Source: Coriaria nepalensis
Taxonomy: Eukaryota; Streptophyta; Magnoliopsida; Cucurbitales; Coriariaceae
Length of the DNA stretch: 64,000 nucleotides
Assembly (NCBI GenBank): GCA_027186245.1
Contig: CP114481.1
Span: 3,208,501-3,272,500 of the forward strand
Direction: 5' to 3'
Shown here: one piece after another, positions 1-10,770 of the stretch
How the letters are laid out: each line of letters starts with the position of its first letter
How positions within the stretch are numbered: the first letter of the stretch is position 1
Made by a program: the position numbers and the translations under genes
The notes under the pieces: model-generated
What the model saw: the letters and a program-made list of their open reading frames with translations, nothing else
Told to the model about the DNA's origin: nothing
Database searches by the model: none

Positions 1-429
1 ATATAAAATGTGTAAATTATTGTTTTTATTGCCATTAAGTACAATCTAGAAAACAAAAATAAAAAGTTCAGTAAGAGTGAAATAGAAAAGAGCTTAAGCT
101 CTTGATTTAGAACTCAAGTTCAAATTGATTGAACCTATAGTTGGCAATTAGATGTCCTAGTAATAATTCCTTAGTTGACCATGAGCGCACCCCCATAGGT
201 CAAAGACCAAGAATACGGGATTGATAATACTTGAAATCAGTCGAAGCAAGAGCCGATGGTGGTAAGGGTACCACGTAAGAAGTCATAGAGTAAAAGCACT
301 TGATGGTGTTTACATGTGTAACCCATATTCCCTGAGTGATAATCTAGTAGTGTGGAGGTTATGTTCCTTGTAGTATAGGAATAGTGTTTGAAGTGTTATT
401 TCCAGCATATGATATAAATAACAAGACTA

Positions 430-1020
430 TAGAAGTGATGATAAGTGGTCTCAAACAATTTACAAGTTGTCTAGTTTAAATGTCAATTTTTCACTAAAAC
501 TCGAGGACAAATTTTTTTTTTTAAGGAAGGGAGAATGTTCATTCTCATGAAATCCTAACTATATATAACCAACAGGTAAATTGATATTATACGGTTGACT
601 ATAAAATTATTAATTCCTTAGTACTTCCTATGAATAGATAAATAAGTCAAACATAATATTTCAATATTAAAATTTTACTTGGAAAATTATTTTTGAACAA
701 AAAAAATAAAATTTAAAAGTTTTAGGATAGATCGAAAAAGTAAAAGAAATAGAGGGGCAAAGTACCTCTTGATGCATATCAAGAATTTCCATACCTCATC
801 CTTAGCATTTTCACACCTCTTTCTCAGTATGTTTCACCTCATTTTCTTTCACACTTCAAATCTCTTACTATTTCGACACCTCTTTCTCTCCATTTCACTC
901 CTCGTCTTCTATAAGTTATACAAAGAAGTTGTGCAAGCTGCAAGAATCGATTCATGGATTGAAACAGGCGTCTTGGATTTGGACATCCGTTTCGACAAAA
1001 CGATCAAACCATTTAATTGA
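430..1020 (+). mobile_element. Possible Ty3/gypsy 3' end and start of 3' LTR
   Basis: The stretch around 500-535 has the layout usual at the end of plant Ty3/gypsy polyproteins: an ACTCGAGGACAAA motif, a T-run, a stop, then a purine-rich tract (AAGGAAGGGAGAA, about 521-533) that fits a polypurine tract. It is followed by TGTTC, a plausible LTR start. Upstream frames (1-490) are broken by stops and I could not assign domains. The short open frame at 769-1020 lies in what would be the LTR and has no recognisable domain. The LTR's right border is not visible. This is inference from motif layout only. Confidence 0.4.
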
Positions 1021-1516
1021 ATTGAAAATTAAGATGATCAGGACTTCATCATGATATATATGCAATGTATAAAATATATTAATTCTAATATAATTAATAA
1101 GTATGATAAATTAATTTCTTTCATTAATGTAAATAAATGATAACAATTATCATTTTCTAATTTTTGCAATAAAATTATATCACACAAAAAATATATCTAA
1201 TCGGATAAAAAAAATATTTAGTTTAACGGACACACTTTTCATTTCTCTCTTCCTCAAAATCCGATTTTTGTTTTAGCTTAGTTGGATCTTCCGATCAAAA
1301 CTAACCAAACCGACCGAATGAGAATCCTCCTTCGTTGCTCTTGGACCGAAATCCCACCCATCTATCGTTTCTCAGTCAAGTTGGTTGGAACAGGCCAACT
1401 TCGTCATCCCTACTGAGCAAAGTTAGAGGAAATGTTTGAAATCGGTCATTAACCAATCGCTTAAATAGAGCTTACTTTCTCCTTCAATTTTTTTTTAACC
1501 TAACAGTGCCGCCACT

Positions 1517-1566
1517 CAAGGTCCCTTACTTGAGAGCTAGAGAAAAGGTCTCAAGTAGGGACCTTG
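1517..1566. repeat. Short near-perfect hairpin
   Basis: Left arm 1517-1535 and right arm 1549-1566 are reverse complements with a single extra base in the left arm. The loop is 13 nt. It lies in an otherwise featureless AT-rich interval between the possible gypsy LTR and the MET1-like gene. No coding frame spans it. Confidence 0.75.
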
Positions 1567-1569
1567 GCC

Positions 1570-2428
1570 TTCTTCATCTCTTTTAGACTCTTTTTTTTTT
1601 TTTATCTCGTTTTGAAATTTATTTTTTTTTCTTTTAATGAGTTTTTAAAGTATTTCTATTAAGCTTTTAGGTCTTCAAGAATAGTCTCTTTACTTTCTTT
1701 ATTCAATCTAGTCTAACCTTAAATATTTCAATCTTAAAATTTTGAGCATATGAATACTGAGCCATAAAATGATATGAAAGAACCAAAAAAAGAGACGTTT
1801 ATGGTATTTTTTATAAAACTTTTTTTTTTTAGTATAATTAGATTGGATATTTAGATTGGATCTTAGGAGTTTTGTTTCTAAAGAGATCATATTTAGATTG
1901 GATAGTTCGTTTAGGAATTTATTCCCTAAATTTAAAGCATATATTATATTATTAAGCAAGTTTCAAATGGACTGTAATCTCTTTTTATTTTAAAAACTTT
2001 AGTTTATAATTCTATCCTTATATTTTTCTCCCAATGTAAATGAAATACTCTTTTTGGCAAAAAAGAAATAAATCGCTAAAATAAAGTTTGACTGCTTCGG
2101 AAGAGTGCTTTAGCAGTTGAAAATGTGGCTTTTGAGAGAGACCAATTAACCCTTAAATTTATTGTGTTTCAGAGATACTAAAATCTTTTACAGCGAGATG
2201 AGAAAAGTAAAAGGGAAAACAATTTAAAATCAAATAGGCAAGAGTATTATATTGAATTTCTATGTAGCTGTTCCAAAACAGAACGTAGAACAAGTTGATG
2301 CTACAATTGGTCATCTGAAGCACTAGATGGTCACCCAACCCCTTTTTGTCAGCTTTGACAAGAGGTTAAAAGTAATGAAACTATTTAAGATTCATCAACT
2401 TGAGAAGCAAGCATATCCATGGTGACCT
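1570..2428. other. Intergenic and 3' flank of the MET1-like gene
   Basis: AT-rich with T-runs. The part nearest 2428 is presumably the 3' UTR of the minus-strand gene ending there. I see no other gene. The open frames here are short and have no recognisable domain. Confidence 0.5.
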
Positions 2429-4288
2429 CTATTTCTTGTTGAAGCCAAAAAGTGACTTAATAGCATTGATAGCATTCTCATTGATAAATGACTCATCAAA
2501 TCGTTTTAAAAGAGGATCGAACTGTTCGGATGTTCTTATGTTGGCAAGGTCCGGATCTGTTCGGATTCTCTGTTTTGGACAGTAATCTATTATTTCCAAC
2601 ACTTCATTCCATTTAAAATAACTAAAAGAATTAAACATCGATGGATCGATCATGTAGGCTACCTTAAAGTCTTCAAATCCGGCTACAAGTGCATCTTCAA
2701 GAGCGGAGAGACCAGCTTGTATCTGTTCATAAATACATATATAAAGATGTATAAAAAATTAAATACACATACTCAAATGTTACTCAAATATATTCATCAT
2801 ATCAACCTGATTAAGCTGAGAGTAGCAACAAGCAACATTGTAACTGGCCACTGAAGCTTCATCTGAAGTTGGCTTTGATCCCAAGACAGACTCGAATTTC
2901 TCTAACGCTTCCTCATATTTTGCATTCCTTATTAGATTATAACATAATTAAAAAGCAAGGTTAAATAGAATTACTACAACATTAGATAAAACAAGTTGAA
3001 TCAGGTTTATCTTGTCTTACTTATAAAGCCGTAGACCTTCACGAAGGTCTTTCTCTCTTTGTTCTTTCAGCTCCCTCTTCCTCATGTAATTTTGCATCTG
3101 AGCAACAATAACACATTTGATATTGATATGAAATCCACTCAGATCAAAGAAACTTCTCAACATATGAAAAAAAGTGATGCACTTACTTGAATCTCCCTCA
3201 CTCTATTACTAATTACACCAGAATTCCTCTCAGCTCTTATAATCTCCTTTTCGGTTAATTCACCAGAATTATCCACCTTCCCTGTAATACAATGATGTAT
3301 TTAAGACAGCTTCAGAAATGTTGCATACCTCGTGTGATTAGTATTCACTGTGAAGTGAAATGGTCAGATAAGGGTACTAACCATATCTCTTTTGCATTCT
3401 CATAAGCAACGGGCCCACTCTCTGCCTAATTGTGTACATTGTCCTTCCATATTCAGCAGCGGGCCATATTTCCGTCCCAAACACTGCACTGTGCTTTCAG
3501 CGCATATATTTAGACAGCCTCTTCATCACATCATAAGTAGCCAATTTTTCTAACTGAATTAGTTTTCAATTTTGTACTATTCTAATCATTTTTCAACTTT
3601 GACGCTACTAAACATAATGTTTCGTTTGGAGCAAAATCCGGGAAAAGAATTAAAATTGACAATCATGGAAGAATTTAGTTGAATAAATTTCTATATTCAT
3701 TTACATTGTTGGGTAATATTTTATTAATAAAATGAGTTTAATCGAACTCCATTGTTTTGAATCCTGCTAGAAATGATTTCACTAAACATATATTTGCAAA
3801 ACTGTGGTGTCAATACTTGTCGTATTAAAATTAAAAGGGAGAGGGGGGGATGGAGATTCTGAATACCTAGTGGCAACAACTTTATCACCAACGGTGAAGA
3901 GTCCGGATATGTCAGCCGTGCCGCCAGATGCAATGGCGTCAATGTAAGTTCCACCATCTCTTCCCTTTGCGAATTTCAAGCCATAGGGCTGAACCAATTC
4001 AACCTCATACTCTTCATATTTCACTTCTTCTTCTTCTCCTCCGCCTCGAATTTCACTGCTTTCGGATGGGGACTCAGTTTCAGATGCTCTTACGACGAAT
4101 TGGGCGAAATGGGTACTTGATATATATGTACTTAGATAGGAAAAATGATTGTTGGAAGCAGAACCCAAGAACTTGGTAGGGAAGAAGACGGTAGTTGCTG
4201 CTGCAGCAGTTGTTGTTTGGTTTTGTTTTTTTCTAGGGAATGGTGGTGAAGAGTAGAGAAATGGGTGGCTACTTGGAGCTGAGGACAT
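2429..4288 (-). CDS. MET1: MET1-like thylakoid PDZ/TPR protein (PSII assembly)
   Basis: Seven exons on the minus strand: 4288-3867, 3488-3382, 3281-3187, 3097-3021, 2927-2807, 2722-2663 and 2569-2429. All junctions are GT-AG and phases agree, giving 340 aa, close to the Arabidopsis homologue At1g55480 (MET1/ZKT). Residues 1-65 are rich in Ser, Thr and Ala with few acidic residues, as in a chloroplast transit peptide. An acidic linker (about 80-93) precedes a PDZ domain starting near VELVQPYGLKF. Exons 3-4 are basic and coiled-coil-like. Exons 4-6 carry TPR helices (LYKNAKYEEALEKFESVL). The C-terminus FINENAINAIKSLFGFNKK is the family signature. In Arabidopsis this protein sits on the stromal side of thylakoids and helps photosystem II supercomplex assembly and repair; the same role here is inferred. 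The start codon has a good context (GCCATGTCC) and heads the transit peptide. The last intron is only 93 bp and is open in frame. Confidence 0.93.
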
Positions 4289-5280
4289 GGCTAATTCTAT
4301 AAATCCCTTCTCTTTCTAATTTGCTTGCTTTCTTGCTTTCCCTTCTTTCTTCTTTTCCAGCCTTTGTTTCAGCCCAGAAATCAGAGATCTGAGCCGAATG
4401 ACATGTTTGGTCTCAAATAGAGAGTTGTGGATTACATATTTAGTTAGTGGCCATCATAACCCGCTGCAATCTTGTTCAATTTTCTTCAGCAACGTGTCAT
4501 TTTAAAAAGGACTCAATTAAATTTATCATCGTTAAATTTTCAAATAATTAGATTTAGTTCTTCCACTCTTCAAAAATTAAATATATAATTTTAAGAACTT
4601 TTAAACTGACTCATTTAACTTTTTGTGATATATTTTTCTCTCGTTATTGATAGGGAGTGAATGAAAATTAATAGCATTTACATCTTGTTTTTTATGATAA
4701 TATATTTTGATAAAAATATAAACAAAATTCATCAAAAAATAAAATCATACCTGATTTGCTATATTCATCACTTATATCCAAAACATCAAATAGGCTTTCC
4801 AATTAGATACGAGTGTTCACTCCGATCGATACAGTAACTAAAATTTAAACAATACAACATGGGCACATTCATATCATATCATATCATGTTAGCTTTTAAA
4901 TTCTTCAAATTTAATTTAATTTTAAATAATATAATACTTTAATTAATAATTTTTTAATATAACTTTATATAAAGTTTTTTTTTTTTATGTTATTATTTAA
5001 ATGAATTGAATATTATTACTTATATCATTTGTTTACATTAAATATGAGAGATAAATCTGTCTACACAAAAAAAGGTGAGATAAAATAATATTAAAATAAA
5101 TTTAAATTTTTTTATAATGATTCTTTAAATTAAATTTCAAAATTAAATATAATTAATATCATGTGTGGTATTTTTTATTAAAAATAAATATTTATATTAT
5201 TTTAAAATATAATTAATATAGATATTAACTATTGATATGAATATTCTAAATTAGTAACTAAGAGGTGAATATTCTAATTA
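4289..5280. other. 5' flank of the MET1-like gene, then AT-rich spacer
   Basis: The pyrimidine/purine-rich 100-130 bp next to 4288 probably contain the 5' UTR of the minus-strand MET1-like gene. The remainder to about 5280 is very AT-rich, with no coding frame or repeat I can support. No clear TATA box was recognised on the minus strand. Confidence 0.45.
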
Positions 5281-5281
5281 A

Positions 5282-5607
5282 CTATTGATGTAAGAACTTT
5301 TGTAAATGAAAAAATTATTTTTCGGAGTTCTATCTTTCTGAAAAAATAAGATTACTATCTTTAAAACTAAGAGGGGATGCCACTTGCCACCTACTACTAA
5401 TCCAACCAATCTTGGCTTAGAGTACACGTAAGCATCTGATAGAAAATGACGACTCCTTCAAAAAATGGAAGTCATTCAAAAACTAAGATTGGTTGGATTA
5501 GTAGTAGGCGGGCATCCCTTCTTAGTTTTAAGGGAAGTGATCTTACTCTTTCAAAAAGATAGAACTCTAAGAAAAGAAACTTTTTAGTTCACTTACAAAA
5601 CAATAGT
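5282..5607. repeat. Foldback (MITE-like) inverted repeat, arms about 115 bp
   Basis: The left arm (about 5298-5412) and right arm (about 5485-5600) are reverse complements over nearly their full length with scattered mismatches. The best-conserved inner part contains CTACTACTAATCCAACCAAT on the left and its complement on the right. A 72-nt centre contains a smaller stem (AATGAC/GTCATT). A further ACTATTG/CAATAGT pair lies at the outer ends. There is no coding capacity. The structure fits a non-autonomous foldback transposon; no clear target-site duplication was found. Confidence 0.75.
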
Positions 5608-5670
5608 GGAACCCTTTATCAAAAATGAAGCAGTGAGAAAGGAGAAAAATTTCTGAAAGCAGGCACCACG

Positions 5671-5767
5671 AGTCCCCGTTGGATGAACCTAATATTAAAA
5701 AGCACTCTAAAGAAAAGGATATTTCCCTCTTAGAGTGAAGGAAGGTTCATCTTGGTATTTTGGGACT
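5671..5767. repeat. Second hairpin next to the foldback
   Basis: Nested pairs define one imperfect stem: AGTCCC (5671) with GGGACT (5762), GATGAACCT (5682) with AGGTTCATC (5743), and CACTCTAA with TTAGAGTG inside. The loop is around 5715-5725. Further small palindromes follow up to about 5860 (GGTAACATATTACC, and GGAAAAGG followed by TTTCC). The run is not coding. Confidence 0.65.
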
Positions 5768-6319
5768 AGAGCCCTCCTCTCCTAATGGAAAGAGTACTCT
5801 CATTAAAGTAGGGTAACATATTACCATTGATCTTAGGAATAGGAAAAGGTTTCCTTTCACTCGCCTCGAATTTTTATTAATATTTAATGATACGATCAAT
5901 CAATAAATTAGAATATTAGAATTAGATAATTCATCCATATTTTAGGCATGCATGGCATATAAACAGTATAATTGTACATTAAATATTAATTTTAGTGTTT
6001 GAGATATATAACTATGCTAATGTATCATGTCAACTCAGCGAGTTAATGTTTCAGTAAAAAAATAATTATTTTATCAGGTTTGATCTAATTTTTTCAAACT
6101 TTAAGGGATATATATTTAATATTTGAACCCAAGTCAAATTAGTCCCTCCAATTTTCAAGGATCCAATTTTTTTTCCTTGAAGTAAAAAAAAAAAAAAAAC
6201 GTGTTAAAGATTTTATATAATAGCCCCAACATTTCTCTCATTTTCTTGTTTTTCCTTGAAAATATATATCTATTAAGTCAACTGGATTTTGATTTAATAA
6301 GGTATATTTCTTGTATGAT

Positions 6320-6960
6320 ACGATCTTATTATGAATGTTGGCAAGCGATAATTGTTAACACTTATTATTATTAATAAATGCATTTAATTTGGCATATTAA
6401 TTATTTATGTTAGAATTAATATATTATGTATATTAAATACATATTATAATAAAACTAATATATTAAGTTATGTACTTGAGGTCCTGATAAGGATCATATC
6501 AGTTAAGATACAAATTGCCTAAAATCTAAGATATAAATTATTCATAATGATAAGATTATTGAGAATGACATTGGTAATTCGGATAAACTATCGCATACTT
6601 CATCTCCTTATTGTCTAGGATGCCCATTCTCATGGTCATTAATATTAGTGGAACATCATGGTGATTATATAAGTGCTTATTGGAGACTAAGAACACTAAC
6701 CATAATACTTGGATTATTCTCAATGGTAATAATACTATCTATTAATAAGAATTATCTAGTGACTATATTACATGTGATTCTCAGACTCGAGATCACCTTA
6801 ATATCTTATTTACTGAATCTTATATTTTGACATTGTTGCAAAAGACCATCATTTAAGGGCTACGAGAGGTGAGTCATTGGTATATGATGTTGTTTATGAA
6901 AGTTGTGAGTGATCAAGATGAAATTCTTCACTCCTATATTTCAAGAAATAAATCCTATGA
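6320..6960 (+). mobile_element. Copia-type LTR relic (same family as 54.5-55.6 kb)
   Basis: About 340 bp here (clearest at 6520-6840) align by eye to the reverse complement of roughly 54960-55345. Shared blocks in the same order include GTGGAACATCATGGTGAT against ATGGAACATTGTGATGTT, ACTTGGATTATTCTCAAT against ACTTGGATGATTCTCAAT, GACTATATTACAT, and GAGATCACC. The downstream copy abuts copia pol remnants on its own strand, so this family is an LTR. No coding region of the same element is seen beside this copy, so it may be a solo or degraded LTR. The exact ends are not defined. Confidence 0.55.
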
Positions 6961-7921
6961 AATATATTTTTTATTGAACAAAAAATCTTTACGCATACTA
7001 AAATAGTGTAAAGAAAGTTCAGTAAGACTGTCTATATTTATTAAAAATATAATGATTTATATAATTTTTCTATTAGCAGTTAAACTACACAAAGGAACAA
7101 ATATGGATATCAGCTACATGAAAGAATCGTTAGCTGTTGTATAACTTTTTTAGTCATGGCAAGTTCGTATGAAAAATGATTACTTCTCATCTCATGGGTA
7201 ATCATCATATTTTGCTAGAAGTTAAACTTGACTTAAAGATTTAAGTTAATTAATCAAGAGATATAAAATTAATTAATTATTTTAAAAGTCAATTTTAAAG
7301 TTAAACAAATCTAATTACAAATTAGATAAAATCATAAGTTATTATAAAATTATCTTACTAACGTGATATAAAATCTAATTAGTCACACATATTAAAGTTT
7401 AAGAATAATTCAGTTAAATTTTCTTCGAGGATAAAGAAAATGATAGTTTCATTTTAGGGATAAAATTATCATTTAGTAATACTATGACTATAAAAGTAAA
7501 ATAATAAAATAATTTATTAAATATAATATTATACATCTCTATTAGTATAATTAATTATGATATTAATTCCGTTAGAAAGTAATAATTATACATTAAAGAG
7601 CCGACGAAAGACAATTTACACCTAAGATTGAAACTTTAGTATAATATATACCCAAAAATTTGTAAAAAGTAAAATTAAGAGCCAATTTTGACATTGACTA
7701 AAGAATCGTTAACGTGTCATGCATAATTAGCATACTACTTCAGCAAATTGAACTTAGACTTTGAGTTATTTTCTTTTCAATCCCTTATTTATATTATATT
7801 ATTAATTTTCTTCCAATAAATTTAATTTTTGTCCACTTAAACCTAATTACCAACTAGCAGCCACCAATGCCGTTATGACCACCACCACCCGGCCACCGCC
7901 AATTTCATTATTTACAATTAA

Positions 7922-7965
<44 letters not shown>

Positions 7966-8380
7966 AATTACCTCCATGAGCAAAATCCTAATTTGAATTT
8001 GAATTTGAATTTACTGAAGTGGCATGCTAATAAAACGTTTTACATCAGCAATCCTTTAGTCAAAGTCAAAATTGACTCTTCTACTTTTCAAGAGTTTTCT
8101 CAGTAAATTGTACTTTTGAAAGTTTACGTGTAAATTGGCTTTCCCCCTTAAAAAGCGAATAGATTAATTGTTAATTATATAATATAGGCCTCATTTAATT
8201 AAGTGTTAATCAAATTAACATAGATAATAACTCAAACGTGGCCAACCACGTAAAGGGAACTGAGATCATCTTATTCACTTAATTAGATTTCAATGTGACC
8301 TATTCACTGAATTAGATTTCGTGAAACTTTTTTACTAAGTCAAAGTCATGGAAGTATTTCAATGTGACATAAATACAATT
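6961..8380. other. AT-rich spacer
   Basis: No gene found. It holds a TA microsatellite (separate entry) and a short CCACCACC-rich patch near 7880. Part of the interval from 8240 to 8500, including a TATAAA at about 8390, could be the distal part of the LTR relic above, but I could not align it convincingly. Confidence 0.4.
7920..7962. repeat. (TA)n microsatellite
   Basis: About 40 bp of almost pure alternating TA/AT starting at ATATATGTATATA. It is a simple sequence repeat in intergenic DNA. Confidence 0.95.
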
Positions 8381-10250
8381 AGGAGCACTATAAAACTTAC
8401 TTATTGCTGGCCGAATTAACAATGGTCTCTTCTCCCTTCCTCGGCAGAAATTGTGAGAGTGAGAAAATAGTCTTTTCTCTTTCATTTTCCTCGGGTTATC
8501 AATTTATGAGTTGAATCTTGAAGTATGAAACAATTGAGTGAAATTGAATCCTTTGAATTACGATTAAAATGTGAATACCTAGACACTTTTCATCTTCAAC
8601 ACATGGAGCTATTAGAGCTGTTGCTTGATTATGTAATTAAGATCACTATAAGTATTACTAGATCTTAATCTTTAAGTTTTTTGAAACATTTCTATGGTTT
8701 TTATAATACATATATATATATATATTTGATACATATTTGTACGACTCTATCTTTCTTGATTTATATGTATTAAATCTATATCAGATTTTATCCGAAAAAT
8801 CAAAGATATTAGTACAATATAACATAACAACATGAGCAAACTGGAAATTATACTTTCAAATGAATGGGGTACAAAGCATCAATCCGTTAGATCTCATGCC
8901 TTTACTAAACAAGGTAAAAACTAAGTCAATTACTACATTAAATGCCTTGTCACTATATGCATTCTCAAAGTTAAACCACTTTTCTAGATATTTCATTGAA
9001 CACTCAACAGACAACCATAAACTCTAACTTTACCATTAGGAAATAGAGAGGAGCTTTATTTCAATCCATCCCCTTATGCACCGAGATCACTATTTGGCTT
9101 CACAAGTCTCAAAGCACCAACAACCAATGACTTCTCATCCTTAATCAGCCAGATAAACCTCCAAAAACTCTTATTAATATGATAATTAGAAATTTAATCA
9201 AACAAATATAGTAAACTAGATCTAGCACAAGCAAAGAGAATATAGTGCCTTAGAGGATTAAGTAACCATTGTCAATCAATGAGACTTGAGGTGAGAAAAT
9301 TTCTCACTAGACTAGATCTAGATGATTGAGAGAAAAAGATAAATATGAGTAAATCGATTAGAGCAAACAGACTAAAACTTATAGCAAATCTAAAATCAAA
9401 GCTCAGAAATATCTCCTAAAGAGTCAAGGAAAATGTTTTAATCGTTTATTGTGTTTTTAACTAATTGAAACGTACTTTGTGAACATAATTTGATTAGATA
9501 ACCAAAATCTAAGCTAATTAAATTTAAAGGTTTATTTGGATTTCATGAACATTGTTGCATTATCATGCATTAAAAAATAAAAACAATATATATTGTCCGT
9601 AATTTTAAATTGGTTAACTTGTTCATACTAGTAGATGTAAAACATGATATATATGCATGTTTGTGGAATATGTTGTCACACAATATTGAAATAGTATAGG
9701 ATAGTGCATACTTAAGATATATGTGTTTGTTCTTATGAGACCATAATTACTTAAAATCCTTTCTTAAATTATATTAAGTTGTAATTGATCATGGAATCGT
9801 TTTATGACTTACTTCCAAGTATTATAATAAATATGGTATATATATATATATATATATTAGTTATGAGTTGGCTACGGCACATGGGATTTCAAGAGGAAAT
9901 TTTGGTAGACTATCAAAATTAAATAAAATCGACTAAGGTATTGGCCGATTGAGTTTGTTGAGCAAAGCTGAATCAACTAAATTATCAGATCAATCAAGTT
10001 TTTCATGTTTTTCAAGTTGAGTTCTTGAATCAAAGTATAGGAAAATAAAATTTTATTATGGAAATTCCCCCTCAATGATGGCTAACAAGAATACAAAATA
10101 AAATAAAAAAATTATTTTTTGCTGATCAGTCTGGATAGAAATTATTATGATATGATTTTAATAAAATTTTAATATTTCTTACTCTAGGTTTATTCTTTTA
10201 TATGTGTGTATCCATTTCCTAACTCCTCTGTGAGTTCATTTATGAACTTT
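8381..10250. other. Intergenic, no supported gene
   Basis: AT-rich with small TA repeats near 8710 and 9836-9858. One exon-like minus-strand frame (9074-9168) follows an acceptor-like AG and ends in a stop, but it could not be tied to any gene. See the rejected list. Confidence 0.4.
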
Positions 10251-10269
10251 TTCATCCAAAATATTTATT

Positions 10270-10770
10270 TTGATTCAAAAATAGTAAAGCATTCATATAT
10301 GTCAGTTGAATTACTGGTTGTTTCTTACTTAGAACTATTCCAACCAACCAATTATATCCATTAATATATGTTGGAACATGTTTTTGCTTTGTGATTTTTT
10401 AATTTGAAAATTATAGTCTACTAAAAATTTAACTTCAATTTAAAATCTCCATGGATCATAGCTATATTTGCTTATCAGGCTGCCTACCAAGACTATAAAA
10501 GGAAAAAGTCCATTTGAGGCTTGGTTTGACTTTAAGCCTACTATTTCTCAATCTGAAGGTGTTTGGATCAACTTGCTTCATCCATGTTCCTGATGCAAGA
10601 AGGGACAAGTTGTCTGAAAAATATGAGAAATGCATGTTTGTTGGCTACATCACAGAGAGCAAGGTATTAGGGTGTATAATCCTAATTCAAATAAAGTCCT
10701 AGTAAGCAGAGGCATTGTCTTTGATGAATCTGAGAATTCCACATGGGATTTCATATTATTAGGGAATTGA
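10270..10770. mobile_element. Decayed Ty1/copia fragments in opposite orientations
   Basis: On the plus strand, about 10470-10765 encodes the end of a copia integrase region in shifting frames: the block KGKSPFEAWFDFKPTIS, then (next frame) LKVFGSTCFIHVPDARRDKL and KYEKCMFVGY, then VLVSRGIVFDES. At least two frameshifts separate these blocks. Just upstream, about 10290-10390 on the minus strand resembles the copia RNase H segment found at 55.8-56.0 kb (TTCTAAGTAAGAAA... in place of an SSKQ-type motif). The two pieces point in opposite directions, so this is rearranged debris rather than one element. Confidence 0.65.

Noticed and set aside
769..1020. 83-codon plus-strand frame
   Set aside because: Falls in the possible LTR and has no domain.
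5282..5607. miRNA precursor
   Set aside because: Arms of about 115 bp with scattered mismatches fit a MITE at least as well; no evidence for a mature small RNA can be had from sequence alone.
9074..9168. Exon-like minus-strand frame (SFWRFIWLIKDEKSLVVGAL...) after an acceptor-like AG
   Set aside because: It ends in a stop and reads like a terminal exon, but no upstream exon, family or gene could be linked to it.
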